A DNA stretch of 64,000 nucleotides from an uncultured Aquimarina sp. (lineage in GTDB: Bacteria > Bacteroidota > Bacteroidia > Flavobacteriales > Flavobacteriaceae). The first letter of the stretch is position 1, and every line of letters begins with the position of its first letter. The translations under genes were made by a program, and so were the position numbers. This document shows, in pieces, positions 51,988 through 61,886 of the stretch. The stretch spans positions 186,001-250,000 of the forward strand of contig NZ_CANLOZ010000002.1 of NCBI RefSeq assembly GCF_947492965.1. The letters are read 5' to 3'. The notes beneath the pieces are model-generated. The model ran no database searches and was not told the DNA's origin. It saw nothing but the letters and a program-made list of their open reading frames with translations.

Positions 51988-53100
51988 TTGATGAAACTGG
52001 TATATATAGTAAATCGTATCGACGGTCCTGGAGGATTGGAAAGAGTACTTTCGATAAAGGCTAGTAAGCTTGCAGAGGATTATGATTATGATATCCATAT
52101 AGTTACATTAAATCAAAATACAAGAGAACTCTTTTACGATTTTAGTCCTAAGCTATCATATCATAATGTAGAGGCGAAAGGAAATCCTATATCAAGGATG
52201 TATAAGTATGCTAAAGGACTTAGAAATACGATAAAAAAATTACAACCAGATGTAATTGCAGTTTGCGATGATGGGTTAAAAGGTTTTTTCGTACCCCTGG
52301 TTTTGGGTAAACCTTGTCCTATGATCTATGAAAGACATGTTTCTAGAAATGTAGAAATAAAAAAGGGGAAGAGATCTTTAAAGAAGAGAATTACCACTGC
52401 TACCAAATTTTCTTTAATGAATTTTGGCGGAAAGTATTATGATCATTTCGTAGTACTTACCAATGGGAATTTAAATGAATGGACATTTAAAAATCTTAAA
52501 GTTATTCCTAATCCATTATCTTTTTATCCAGAAGAAAAAAGTTCTTTAGAAAATAAAAAAGTATTAGCTGTAGGGAAACATAGTTTTCAAAAAGGATACG
52601 ACAGACTCTTAAAAAGTTGGCAAAAAGTAAATGATATACATCAAGATTGGAGCTTAGATATTTATGGGACTATTAATGAAAAAGAGGGCTTGAGTAAACT
52701 TGCAGAAGATCTAGGGGTATCTAATTCAGTCAATTTCTATCCACCAGTAAAAAATATAGCAGAAAAGTACCAACAGGCATCGATTTATACGATGTCGTCG
52801 AGATATGAAGGATTCGGAATGGTATTAACAGAAGCGATGGCATATGGAGTACCTTGTATTTCTTATGATTGTCCTTACGGTCCATCTGATATAATTAGTG
52901 ATAAAGTTGATGGTCTTTTAGTAGAAAATGGAGATATCGATACTTTTGCAAAAGCTATTCTTATCTTAATTGAAGATGAAGATAAACGGAGAGCTATGGG
53001 AAAGAATGCCAAAGAAGCAGTAAAAAAGTATCTGCCAGAAACTATTGCTCAAGAATGGAATCAACTTTTTATCGGTTTAACTAATACCTCATCCAAATGA
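51988..53100 (+). CDS. Glycosyltransferase family 4 (tandem copy A)
   Basis: 370 residues, GT-B fold. N-terminal VYIVNRIDGPGGLERVLSIKASKL and C-terminal EGFGMVLTEAMAYGVPCISYDCPYGPSDII with the E-x7-E nucleotide-sugar motif. Retaining GT4, cytosolic face of the membrane. The next gene is a paralogue starting inside the stop of this one (ATGA overlap). It adds one sugar to the lipid-linked repeat unit; donor and acceptor unknown. Confidence 0.88.
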   Translation: MMKLVYIVNRIDGPGGLERVLSIKASKLAEDYDYDIHIVTLNQNTRELFYDFSPKLSYHNVEAKGNPISRMYKYAKGLRNTIKKLQPDVIAVCDDGLKGFFVPLVLGKPCPMIYERHVSRNVEIKKGKRSLKKRITTATKFSLMNFGGKYYDHFVVLTNGNLNEWTFKNLKVIPNPLSFYPEEKSSLENKKVLAVGKHSFQKGYDRLLKSWQKVNDIHQDWSLDIYGTINEKEGLSKLAEDLGVSNSVNFYPPVKNIAEKYQQASIYTMSSRYEGFGMVLTEAMAYGVPCISYDCPYGPSDIISDKVDGLLVENGDIDTFAKAILILIEDEDKRRAMGKNAKEAVKKYLPETIAQEWNQLFIGLTNTSSK

Positions 53101-54212
53101 GAATCGTATTTGTTATAGATCAGGTATATCTCCACGGAGGAATCGAAAGAGTACTTTCTATAAAAGCAAATTATTTTGCTTCTCTAGAAAATTACGAAGT
53201 ACATATTATCACTACAGAACAAAAAGGGAACACACCTTGTTATTCCTTTGATCAAAATATTGCTTTTAAAGATTTAGGGATTAATTACAATAGAAGAAAG
53301 TCCTATTTTCATCCTAAAAACCTAAAAAAACTTCCGAATCATATTGCCAAAACAAAGGCTGCTTTAAAAGAAATTAAGCCAGATGTTGTGGTGGTGTGCA
53401 GTCATAGTGTGGATACTTATTTTGTTCCTTTTATAGTAAAAAGTATTCCTAAAATTAAGGAGTTTCATTATTCTAGGTTTATAGAAAAAGACAAAAGAGC
53501 AAATCCTAGTTTGTTTAAAAAGTACTTTTTCAAGTTTGCGGATTATGTGGAAACAAAATATGATAAGTTGGTAATCCTAAATAAAGATGAAACAAATTAT
53601 TATAAAAGCAATAATACAGTTGTTATACCAAATCCATTGACCTTCTTCCCAGATAATGTGTCAAATCTAAATAACAATCGAATCATTACTGCAGGTAGAA
53701 TTGCTGCAGTAAAGGGATATGATATATTGATAGATATTTGGGCGGAAGTTTCAAAAACTAAAAAAGACTGGAATCTTCATATCTTTGGGAGTGGGGAATC
53801 GAATTATGTCGAGAAACTTCAACGTAGAATTAATGAAGTAGGTGTTCAAGATACATTGAAGTTGATGGGACCAACAGATAGGATGCAAGAAGAAATGTTA
53901 AGTTCTTCTATTTTTGTAATGACTTCGCATAATGAATGTTTTCCATTGGTATTATTAGAAGCTCAAGCATCTGGTTTACCGATAGTTTCTTTTGACTGTC
54001 CATATGGACCTAGAAATATTGTAAATAAAGAAACAGGAGTTTTAGTACTAATGTATGACAATTCCGAATTCGCAAAACAGTTAACTGAGCTGATGAATGA
54101 TAGGGATACCATTAAGAATATGGGAGCAAAAGCAAGAGAGAATTCTAAAAAGTATGAGTTAGCACAAATTATGAATCTTTGGAAGGGTTTGTTTACAGAA
54201 GTAATAAAGTAA
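53097..54212 (+). CDS. Glycosyltransferase family 4 (tandem copy B)
   Basis: 371 residues. Same layout as its neighbour: FVIDQVYLHGGIERVLSIKANYF and ECFPLVLLEAQASGLPIVSFDCPYGPRNIV, with the E-x7-E motif conserved. The pair probably arose by duplication and now makes different linkages. Translationally coupled to copy A (4-base overlap) and to the acyltransferase (1-base gap). Confidence 0.88.
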   Translation: MRIVFVIDQVYLHGGIERVLSIKANYFASLENYEVHIITTEQKGNTPCYSFDQNIAFKDLGINYNRRKSYFHPKNLKKLPNHIAKTKAALKEIKPDVVVVCSHSVDTYFVPFIVKSIPKIKEFHYSRFIEKDKRANPSLFKKYFFKFADYVETKYDKLVILNKDETNYYKSNNTVVIPNPLTFFPDNVSNLNNNRIITAGRIAAVKGYDILIDIWAEVSKTKKDWNLHIFGSGESNYVEKLQRRINEVGVQDTLKLMGPTDRMQEEMLSSSIFVMTSHNECFPLVLLEAQASGLPIVSFDCPYGPRNIVNKETGVLVLMYDNSEFAKQLTELMNDRDTIKNMGAKARENSKKYELAQIMNLWKGLFTEVIK

Positions 54213-54213
54213 T

Positions 54214-54786
54214 ATGAGATCACTAATTTTAAATATATATAAGATCTTTTTATTTCCTCATGTGATCATTTATAAAGGAAGTAAGAATAAAGATCTAATT
54301 GATAAGGATATAGAAAGATGGGCCTCGGCCAAAGGGATGACTGGAGGTAAGGTTTCTTTGCTTCTAAATTTTCTGGCGAACTCTCCAGACTTTAGAACTT
54401 TGTTTTACTTTAGAAATAGAGGTATGGTCTCTAGTCTACTAAACTTGTATTGCAAAAAAGAGAAATATTTTAGAATTGATATCAGTACTAAATTAGGAGG
54501 TGGTGTATTAACAGGACACCCATACAGCACCATTCTAAATGCAGAAGAAATAGGTGAGAACCTATATGTAAATCATTTGGTAACAGTAGGCGAAGTAGAT
54601 GGAAAAAGGCCTACGATAGGAAATAATGTTTCTATTTATACAGGAGCTATAATTATTGGAGATATTAAGATCGGAAATAACTGTTCTATAGGAGCTGGTT
54701 CTGTTGTAGTTAAAGATGTTCCGGATAATTGTGTAGTAGTTGGAAATCCAGCACGTATTATTAAGCAAGACGGGAAAAAGATCTAG
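54214..54786 (+). CDS. Hexapeptide-repeat acyltransferase (serine-acetyltransferase-like)
   Basis: 190 residues. The helical N-terminal part is followed by a left-handed beta helix: GHPYSTILNAEEIGENLYVNH, VGEVDGKRPTIGNNVSIYTG and GAGSVVVKDVPDNCVVVGNPARII, the usual CysE/WbbJ ending. Likely O-acetylates a sugar of the repeat unit with acetyl-CoA in the cytosol. It differs from the MBOAT system, which acetylates outside the membrane, so the polymer may carry two separate acyl groups. The gene is tight after the GT4 pair. Confidence 0.85.
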   Translation: MRSLILNIYKIFLFPHVIIYKGSKNKDLIDKDIERWASAKGMTGGKVSLLLNFLANSPDFRTLFYFRNRGMVSSLLNLYCKKEKYFRIDISTKLGGGVLTGHPYSTILNAEEIGENLYVNHLVTVGEVDGKRPTIGNNVSIYTGAIIIGDIKIGNNCSIGAGSVVVKDVPDNCVVVGNPARIIKQDGKKI

Positions 54787-54831
54787 AAAATATGATGTGT
54801 AATAAGATAACTGTTAAAATAAGCTAGTAAA

Positions 54832-55926
54832 ATGAACACTTTTGTGCCTTTAGAGTTTTACTATCCGTTGTATATTAATTTATGCTTCTTTTTGGTGGTA
54901 TTTACTTTATTACACACTAGACTTTTACAGATTAGTGAGCACAAGAATATTGTTTTCATAAATTTTTCTGGATACTTCTTGTTAATTTTTCTAATACTTT
55001 ATATTGGTCAGCGCCCTATAAGTGGGATTTTTGGGGATACGGTCAATTATATAGTTACATTTGATAGATATCGACTTGGAGGAGAAATTCCAGAGGTAAA
55101 TGATTATGGTTGGCATGTGTTTATGAAAACATTGGCACAAATCGTATCAGCGCACACTTTTTTTACAATTTGTGCATTTATATACATTTTCCCATTATAC
55201 AAGATTTCTAAAAAATTATTTGGACAATACTGGTACTATTCATTTGTAATGTTTATCGTTTCCTTTTCCTTTTGGACTTATGGAGTAAACGGAATGCGTA
55301 ATGGTGCTGCAACTTCCTTGTTTTTATGGGGATTATGTTATCATGAGAAAAAGGTAGTAATGGCGTTGTTTTTTCTAGCTGCCACATTTTTCCATAAAAC
55401 CCTGTTTTTACCAATTTTCGCATATATAATTACCAACTTTTATAATGATCCCAAAGTATTCTTCAAAGGTTGGCTATTTTGTATTCCGTTGTCTTTGGTA
55501 ATGGGAAGTTTATGGATAACACTATTTGCTAGTTTAGGTTTTGGCGATGATCGACTTACCGGATATTTAACTTCTGAGGTAGATGCCAATACATTTGCAA
55601 GTACTGGGTTTAGATGGGACTTCCTGTTTCATAGTGCTTTTGCAGTTTTTGCCGGATGGTATTTTATTTATAAAAAGAAGTTTGAAGATAAATTTTATTA
55701 TCAATTGCTAAATACCTATTTGATTTGCAATGGATTTTGGATTTTAGTTATAAAAGCTAATTACTCGAATCGATTTGCATATCTGTCATGGTTTATGATG
55801 GCAATCGTGATCATATATCCATTTCTAAAGAAAGAATTTTTTAAGGACCATCATTTTATGATTGGGAAAGTAATGTTGGCCTATTTTTCATTTACATATA
55901 TGATGTACTATTTATATTGGGGATAA
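54832..55926 (+). CDS. EpsG-family oligosaccharide polymerase (Wzy-like)
   Basis: 364 residues, about 9-10 hydrophobic helices, with GQRPISGIFGDTVNYIVTFDRYR, SFSFWTYGVNGMRNGAAT and a hydrophobic C-terminus. EpsG-type proteins polymerise the repeat unit on the periplasmic side. The only polymerase candidate in the operon, so it fits a Wzx/Wzy-type pathway. Its end overlaps an extended start of the next gene but not the chosen ATG. Confidence 0.8.
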   Translation: MNTFVPLEFYYPLYINLCFFLVVFTLLHTRLLQISEHKNIVFINFSGYFLLIFLILYIGQRPISGIFGDTVNYIVTFDRYRLGGEIPEVNDYGWHVFMKTLAQIVSAHTFFTICAFIYIFPLYKISKKLFGQYWYYSFVMFIVSFSFWTYGVNGMRNGAATSLFLWGLCYHEKKVVMALFFLAATFFHKTLFLPIFAYIITNFYNDPKVFFKGWLFCIPLSLVMGSLWITLFASLGFGDDRLTGYLTSEVDANTFASTGFRWDFLFHSAFAVFAGWYFIYKKKFEDKFYYQLLNTYLICNGFWILVIKANYSNRFAYLSWFMMAIVIIYPFLKKEFFKDHHFMIGKVMLAYFSFTYMMYYLYWG

Positions 55927-55955
55927 ACACTAACAACAAATCAATTAATCAACTA

Positions 55956-56846
55956 ATGAAAACGATAACAGTATTTACACCAACTTACAATCGGGCGTAT
56001 TGTTTGTATAAATGTTATGAAAGTTTAATTAAGCAATCAAATCAAGATTTTGTTTGGTTAATTATTGATGATGGTTCTACGGATGATACAGAATCATTAG
56101 TAGCTTCTTGGATAAAAGAAGGGAAAATAGATATACAATATCATTATCAGGAAAATCAAGGAATGCATGGTGGTCATAATGCGGCATATCGTTTAACAGA
56201 AACCTTGTTAAATGTATGTATAGACAGTGATGATTGCATGGGAGAAGAAGCTATAGAGAAAATACTAGTTGCTTGGGAGAAAATAAAAGATAAAACAGAA
56301 TATGCTGGTCTTGTAGGATTAGATGCTGATCCTGACGGAAAAATTATCGGAACTAAAATTCCAGAGCATATAAAAGAAACTACTTTATATGATTTGTATA
56401 ATGTACACAAAGTTTTAGGTGACAAAAAATTAGTATATCGTACCGAGGTTGTAAAAAAATATCCTTCTTATCCGATTTTTGAAGGAGAGCGTTTTGTTCC
56501 ACTAGGGTATCTATATCAATTGATTGACCAAGATTATAAGCTACTTCCTATTAATGATGTTCTTTGTGAAGTAGAATATATGCAGGATGGTTCAAGCATG
56601 AATATTTTAAAACAATATAGAAGACATCCAAAAGGCTTTGCATTTTCTAGAAAAAGTAGAATGCAGCTTGCAGAAAACTTCAAAGACAAGTTTAAAAATG
56701 CAATTCATTATGTGTCTAGTGCCATTTTCACTAAAAATGGGTCTTTTATTAGTGAATCTCCAAAGAAGTTGACTACAATTTTAGCCATTCCTTTTGGAGT
56801 ACTTTTAAATCTTTATATACGATACAAAACTAAAGGAGAGTTTTAA
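55956..56846 (+). CDS. Glycosyltransferase family 2
   Basis: About 296 residues from ATG 55956 (MKTITVFTPTYNRAYCLYKC); starts 39 bases earlier would overlap the EpsG gene and add a polar prefix. GT-A motifs: IDDGSTDDTE and the metal-binding DSDD in VCIDSDDCMG. An inverting transferase for the repeat unit. Translationally coupled to the following GT4 by a TAATG overlap at 56844-56848. Confidence 0.86.
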   Translation: MKTITVFTPTYNRAYCLYKCYESLIKQSNQDFVWLIIDDGSTDDTESLVASWIKEGKIDIQYHYQENQGMHGGHNAAYRLTETLLNVCIDSDDCMGEEAIEKILVAWEKIKDKTEYAGLVGLDADPDGKIIGTKIPEHIKETTLYDLYNVHKVLGDKKLVYRTEVVKKYPSYPIFEGERFVPLGYLYQLIDQDYKLLPINDVLCEVEYMQDGSSMNILKQYRRHPKGFAFSRKSRMQLAENFKDKFKNAIHYVSSAIFTKNGSFISESPKKLTTILAIPFGVLLNLYIRYKTKGEF

Positions 56847-57985
56847 TGGGTGTTATAAGGGTTTTACAGGTATTTACTATCATGAACAGAGGTGGAGCCG
56901 AGTCGATGATCATGAATTACTATAGAAAAATAGACAGGAGTCAAATACAGTTTGATTTTCTGGTACATCGCAAAGAAAAAGCTGCTTTCGATGAAGAAAT
57001 AGAAAATTTAGGAGGAAGAATATATAGATTTGATCCAATAAATCCTCTTTTTCCGGGAGATTATTATAATAAATTAAGAGACTTCTTTAAAAAGCATTCT
57101 GAATACTCAATAATACATTCTCATTTAAACACTTTTAGTTGTTTTCCATTAAAAATTGCAAAAGAATTTAATATTCCTTGTAGAATTGCGCATGCTCATA
57201 TTGCTATTGATGATGTTAGTTTAGGTTCTCTTTTTTCAAACAAAGAAAGCATAAAAGAAACTTTCAAGAAATTGATAAAACTTCAATTAAAAAAGAAAGT
57301 AAAAAAAGATGCCACAGATCTATTTTCATGTGGTGATAAAGCCGGGAATTGGTTGTTCGGTAAGGATACTTCTTTTACTACTATGAATAATGCAATTGAT
57401 ACAGAAAAATTTGCATATAATCAATCTATTGCTCAGCAATACAAGAAAGAGTTTGATGTAGAAAAAAATCTAGTGATTGGGCACGTAGGAAGATTTGCAA
57501 GTCAGAAAAATCATACCTTTTTGCTTAAGATTTTCAAAGAAGTTTTACAAAAGAAACCTGAGGCTGTATTAATGATGGCAGGAGAGGGACCTTTACGTTC
57601 AGTAATGGAAAAGGAAGCGGCACAGTTATCAATAGAAAAGAATGTTCGTTTTTTAGGAGTAAGAGCAGATGTACCACAACTGTTTCAGATGTTTGATGTA
57701 TTTGTATTCCCATCTTTTTATGAAGGATTACCAGTTACATTAATTGAGGCACAAGCTGCGGGAATAAAAGTTTTTGCTTCTGATAGTATAACTACAGAAG
57801 TTAGTTTGACAGAAGATATCGAATTTTTATCCATAGATCAATCGCCAGAAAGCTGGGCAGATAAGATTTTGGCAATAGATGCTTCTATAAAGAATGATAA
57901 TGTACAGAAAATTGTGGAGGGTAATTATGATATTGTTTCTAATACATTAGAAATTCAAGAATTCTATAAAGAACAAATAAGATAG
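56846..57985 (+). CDS. Glycosyltransferase family 4
   Basis: 379 residues. RVLQVFTIMNRGGAESMIMNYYRKI at the start and FPSFYEGLPVTLIEAQAAGIKVFASD with the E-x7-E motif near the C-terminus. It is the fourth transferase in the operon, so with four enzymes the repeat unit probably has four to five sugars, counting the sugar laid down by an initiator not seen here. Donor unknown. Confidence 0.87.
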   Translation: MGVIRVLQVFTIMNRGGAESMIMNYYRKIDRSQIQFDFLVHRKEKAAFDEEIENLGGRIYRFDPINPLFPGDYYNKLRDFFKKHSEYSIIHSHLNTFSCFPLKIAKEFNIPCRIAHAHIAIDDVSLGSLFSNKESIKETFKKLIKLQLKKKVKKDATDLFSCGDKAGNWLFGKDTSFTTMNNAIDTEKFAYNQSIAQQYKKEFDVEKNLVIGHVGRFASQKNHTFLLKIFKEVLQKKPEAVLMMAGEGPLRSVMEKEAAQLSIEKNVRFLGVRADVPQLFQMFDVFVFPSFYEGLPVTLIEAQAAGIKVFASDSITTEVSLTEDIEFLSIDQSPESWADKILAIDASIKNDNVQKIVEGNYDIVSNTLEIQEFYKEQIR

Positions 57986-57990
57986 CAATT

Positions 57991-59394
57991 ATGGGGAAGT
58001 TGCAAGAAAAAATTTATAATAGTTTACCTTATCCTTTTAAGTTTATTTTACTAAATGTAAAAGCTTATCAAAATTCTAAACAACGTTATACCAAAGAATT
58101 TGAAACGTACTTAAATGAGTATATCGATTTATGGGATTCGGATATTGATGTAGTAGAGAGGTATCAGGAAAGTAGACTAAAGGTTTTGTTATCCGAAGTA
58201 TTTGAGCATTCTGATTGGTATACGTCCAAAATGAAGGATTTAGGGATTACATTACAGGATATTGAAGAAAAGCCCTATGAAGTTCTTCGAAAAATGCCAA
58301 TATTAACAAAGTCAGAAAGAAAGACAAATCCAGAAGCTTTGGTTAATAAAAAGCGACCTACCGATGGAGTGGGATATACTAGTGGAACTTCTGGTGCTCC
58401 GACGGTAAATTATTTAGATAAAGAATCTATCAATAGATCTTTTGCGTTATGGCGTCGATTTCATAAAGCTATTGGTTTAGAAACACGAAGAGTAAAACAG
58501 GTGCGATTTTCTGGAAGATTAATCGTAAAACCAGATGCTAAAAAAGCTCCTTTCTGGGTTTATAATTATTTTGAGAATCAGTTATTAATGTCGACCTATC
58601 ATCTAACGGATGAAAATTTACCTAGTTATATTAAGAAATTAAATAAATTTAAGCCGCTATTATTAGACGGTTATCCTTCAGCGATTTATATTATCAGTCG
58701 ATTTATAAATCAAAATAATATTGATATTAAGTTCACTCCCAAAGCTATTGCGGTTACTGCAGAGACCTTGTATGATTATCAAAGAACAGAAATAGAGAAA
58801 GCATTTGGATGTCATGTGTTTAATCAATATGCATCTAGTGAAGGAAGCCCTTTTATAACAGAATGTGTAAATGGTAATTTGCATTTAAATACAGATTCTG
58901 GGATTTTTGAATTTATTAATGCAAAAGGAGAAAAGGCAAAACCAGGAGAAGTTGCACAATTGGTGGTTACTAGTTTTACTAATTTAAAAACTCCTCTTAT
59001 CAGATATAATATAGAAGATACTGTTTTACTTTGTAATGAAGGAAAAGTTTGTGACTGTGGTTGTGTGATGCCTATGATCGAAAAATTAACCGGTAGAGAA
59101 GATGATATTCTTTGGACCAAAGAAAAAGGATATGTCGGTAGGATGGATACTGCTTACAAAGGATTAGAGGGTATTGTAAAAAGCCAAATTGTACAGGAAA
59201 ATCATGATGAAATCACAGTTAATTTGATAGCTGATCAAAACTTTGACGATGAAATGAAGGAAAAATTAGTACACAATCTAAAAGACCGATTAGGACAGAA
59301 TGTAAACTATACAATCAATATAGTAGATGATATTCCTTTGGGACCTAATGGAAAGTTTGACGCGGTAAAAAGAAATTTTACAATCTCGCTTTAA
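57991..59394 (+). CDS. CapK/phenylacetate-CoA-ligase-like adenylating enzyme
   Basis: 467 residues. P-loop-like adenylation motif YTSGTSGAPT (129-138), followed by NQYASSEGSPFITEC and PLIRYNIEDTVLL, the ANL/CapK pattern. It probably activates a carboxylic acid as an adenylate or CoA ester for transfer to a sugar; such genes recur in O-antigen and capsule operons. A Cys-rich CDCGC (around 353) is notable. Between GT4 and the MBOAT gene, so it may supply an acyl donor. Confidence 0.85.
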   Translation: MGKLQEKIYNSLPYPFKFILLNVKAYQNSKQRYTKEFETYLNEYIDLWDSDIDVVERYQESRLKVLLSEVFEHSDWYTSKMKDLGITLQDIEEKPYEVLRKMPILTKSERKTNPEALVNKKRPTDGVGYTSGTSGAPTVNYLDKESINRSFALWRRFHKAIGLETRRVKQVRFSGRLIVKPDAKKAPFWVYNYFENQLLMSTYHLTDENLPSYIKKLNKFKPLLLDGYPSAIYIISRFINQNNIDIKFTPKAIAVTAETLYDYQRTEIEKAFGCHVFNQYASSEGSPFITECVNGNLHLNTDSGIFEFINAKGEKAKPGEVAQLVVTSFTNLKTPLIRYNIEDTVLLCNEGKVCDCGCVMPMIEKLTGREDDILWTKEKGYVGRMDTAYKGLEGIVKSQIVQENHDEITVNLIADQNFDDEMKEKLVHNLKDRLGQNVNYTINIVDDIPLGPNGKFDAVKRNFTISL

Positions 59395-59411
59395 TTCGTT
59401 TTTGGTAGGTA

Positions 59412-60821
59412 ATGTACTTTAATTCATTTGATTTTTTAATTTTTCTTCCAGTTACCTTTTTATTGTATTGGTTTTTGGATAAGAGGAAAATCGTCTTGCA
59501 GAATTTATTACTGTTAGTTGCTAGTTATATATTTTATGGCTGGTGGGATTGGAGATTTTTGTCATTAATAGCCTTAAGCACTGTTGTCGATTATGTTGTA
59601 GGTCTAAAAATATACGAGTCAAATTCTAAGAAGCATAAAAAAAGATGGCTGTTTTGTAGCATTTTCTTTAATTTAGGGTTACTAGCATTCTTTAAATATT
59701 GCAATTTTTTCATTGATTCATGGATAGAACTATGTAGCGCTATTGGTATACAAAACCAAGAATTTACTGTAATGCGTATCATATTACCTGTGGGTATTTC
59801 TTTCTATACCTTTCAGACGATGTCCTATACTATCGATGTATATAGAGAGAAGCTAAAACCGACAAAAGACTTAGTTGCTTTTGCAGCTTTTGTTTCCTTC
59901 TTTCCTCAATTGGTAGCAGGTCCTATAGAAAGAGCTACCCATCTGTTACCACAGTTCCTGAATAAAAGGAGTGTTTCTCAAGGTTCAATTTCACTTGGTT
60001 GTAAATTAATTATCATTGGATTTTTTCTAAAACTTGTAATTGCAGATAGAGCTGCTATTTATGTAAATGCTGTTTATAATAATGTAGAATTACATGATGG
60101 TCTAAGTTTTATTTTTGCGACAGTTTTATTTGCCTTTCAGATTTATGGAGATTTTGCGGGATATTCTTTAATCGCAATTGGTACGGCAAAGTTTTTTGGA
60201 TTTGATTTAATGACAAACTTTAGAAGACCTTATTTTGCCGCATCTATTCATGAATTTTGGAATCGATGGCATATTTCATTGTCGACCTGGTTTAGAGATT
60301 ATCTGTATATCCCGTTAGGCGGAAATCGTGTTGGGAAATTTAGATGGTTCTTTAATCTTTTTATTACCTTTTTAATAAGTGGATTATGGCACGGGGCAAA
60401 TTGGACATTCGTATTGTGGGGAGCAATTAATGGAGCTTATCTTATTATAGAAGTATTGCTTAGTGCTAAAAACAGAAAAGGTATTCTAAATATCATAAGC
60501 ACATTTATTCTTATCTGTTTTTCCTGGATATTTTTTAGAGCTAATACTGTTTCTGAAGCTTTTTATATTATAAAGAAAATAGTTCTTCAACCTGGTAAAC
60601 TTTATATTGGAATGGGAGATGATATCGCCGCACCTTTTTATGCTGTGTTGGCAATTATAGTGCTGATTGGTTTTGAAATTTGGAGAGAGTATATAGGTTC
60701 TGTGAAGCAGATTACCGAAAAAACTGAGATTTCCAGAATGTTAGGATATAGTCTATTAATTTTCTTGATTTTATATTTAGGAGTTTTTGGGGATAGCCAG
60801 TTTATATATTTTCAATTTTGA
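59412..60821 (+). CDS. MBOAT family O-acyltransferase
   Basis: 469 residues, about 11-12 hydrophobic helices. Conserved His287 in FWNRWHISLSTWFRDYLYIPLGGN and His327 in GLWHGANWTF, the AlgI/DltB pattern. It moves acetyl groups from cytosolic acetyl-CoA across the membrane to a periplasmic partner. The partner is the SGNH-like protein that starts 11 bases later, as in alginate AlgI/AlgJ systems. Confidence 0.92.
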   Translation: MYFNSFDFLIFLPVTFLLYWFLDKRKIVLQNLLLLVASYIFYGWWDWRFLSLIALSTVVDYVVGLKIYESNSKKHKKRWLFCSIFFNLGLLAFFKYCNFFIDSWIELCSAIGIQNQEFTVMRIILPVGISFYTFQTMSYTIDVYREKLKPTKDLVAFAAFVSFFPQLVAGPIERATHLLPQFLNKRSVSQGSISLGCKLIIIGFFLKLVIADRAAIYVNAVYNNVELHDGLSFIFATVLFAFQIYGDFAGYSLIAIGTAKFFGFDLMTNFRRPYFAASIHEFWNRWHISLSTWFRDYLYIPLGGNRVGKFRWFFNLFITFLISGLWHGANWTFVLWGAINGAYLIIEVLLSAKNRKGILNIISTFILICFSWIFFRANTVSEAFYIIKKIVLQPGKLYIGMGDDIAAPFYAVLAIIVLIGFEIWREYIGSVKQITEKTEISRMLGYSLLIFLILYLGVFGDSQFIYFQF

Positions 60822-60831
60822 GTAAGATCGT

Positions 60832-61755
60832 ATGAACAAACATAGGGTTATAATTTTTAAGCTTATTAAACTATTAATCATCATAGTGATAGTTGATACG
60901 GTTTTAGGTATTACAGCGGAAAAACTTTTCTATACACAAAAGACGGGTAAATATGCTCGCAGTACATATGCCATTGATCAAACAAATGCAGAGACATTAG
61001 TTTTTGGTAGCTCACATGCACATAGACACTATGTTCCAGAAGTTTTAGAAAAAGAACTACAAACATCCGCTTATAATGTTGGGGCAGAAGGGCAACAATT
61101 ATTATATCATTTAGGTCTTCAGAAAATGATCTTAAAACGAGTAGTCCCTAAAACTATTATTTTAAATATTGATGAAGACTTTTTGTTTAATTCGACCTTT
61201 GCTTATGATAGACTTCATGATCTATATCCTTATTATGGAGATCATAAAGATGTGCTAAGACCTATTTTTGCTGTAAACAATAGGTTTGTAGATATTAAAA
61301 TGTTTTTTAAATCATATCTTTTTAATTCTACTATCGTACATATGACACGTTATTACGTATCTCCACAAATAGATTATAAAGGGTATAGACCACTTAATGG
61401 GATCGTAAGTGAAAAGGAAATTGATAATTATGAAAATGATATACAACAAAAAAGTAATGTAATAGATAGTAATCTTGTAAATGCCTTAAAAGAGTTTATT
61501 CTAAATGCAAAGTCGAACAATATTAAACTCATTTTTGTTACATCACCGAAGTTTATAAAGGGTAATTATAGAAAAAACAGATCTTTTTCCTTAATTAATG
61601 AGATAGCTACAGAACATAATATTCCTTTACTAGATTTTTTTAACGATCCGAGATTTAGTAATAATCATGATTTTTTTCATGATCCGTCTCATCTAAATGA
61701 TAAAGGAGCTAAGTATTTTACTAAGCTTCTTGCTAAAGAGATTTTAGCTCTCTAA
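60832..61755 (+). CDS. SGNH-hydrolase-like O-acetylation partner (AlgJ/X-like)
   Basis: 307 residues. One N-terminal membrane helix (about 11-27), then an extracytoplasmic domain with VFGSSHAHRHY (nucleophile Ser60 or Ser61 with the GSSH block) and the late Asp-His pair DPSHLNDKGAKYFTKLL (D284, H287). This is the SGNH triad used by AlgJ-type acetyltransferases. With the MBOAT protein it O-acetylates the polymer in the periplasm. Last gene of the operon, 68 bases before the terminator palindrome. Confidence 0.82.
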   Translation: MNKHRVIIFKLIKLLIIIVIVDTVLGITAEKLFYTQKTGKYARSTYAIDQTNAETLVFGSSHAHRHYVPEVLEKELQTSAYNVGAEGQQLLYHLGLQKMILKRVVPKTIILNIDEDFLFNSTFAYDRLHDLYPYYGDHKDVLRPIFAVNNRFVDIKMFFKSYLFNSTIVHMTRYYVSPQIDYKGYRPLNGIVSEKEIDNYENDIQQKSNVIDSNLVNALKEFILNAKSNNIKLIFVTSPKFIKGNYRKNRSFSLINEIATEHNIPLLDFFNDPRFSNNHDFFHDPSHLNDKGAKYFTKLLAKEILAL

Positions 61756-61822
61756 TATTAACTAGTTTATGAGGCATGAGTACACTGTGCAATTAGTACT
61801 ATATACAGGATATCATAAATAG

Positions 61823-61852
61823 AAAGAGACCATCAATATTGATGGTCTCTTT
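61823..61852. terminator. Bidirectional terminator: perfect 15-bp palindrome
   Basis: AAAGAGACCATCAAT / ATTGATGGTCTCTTT, exact over 15 pairs, with a T run following on the plus strand. It closes the polysaccharide operon and the convergent beta-helix gene. Confidence 0.92.
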
Positions 61853-61886
61853 TCCTTATAAAATATAAGTACAATTATAAGGTGTC

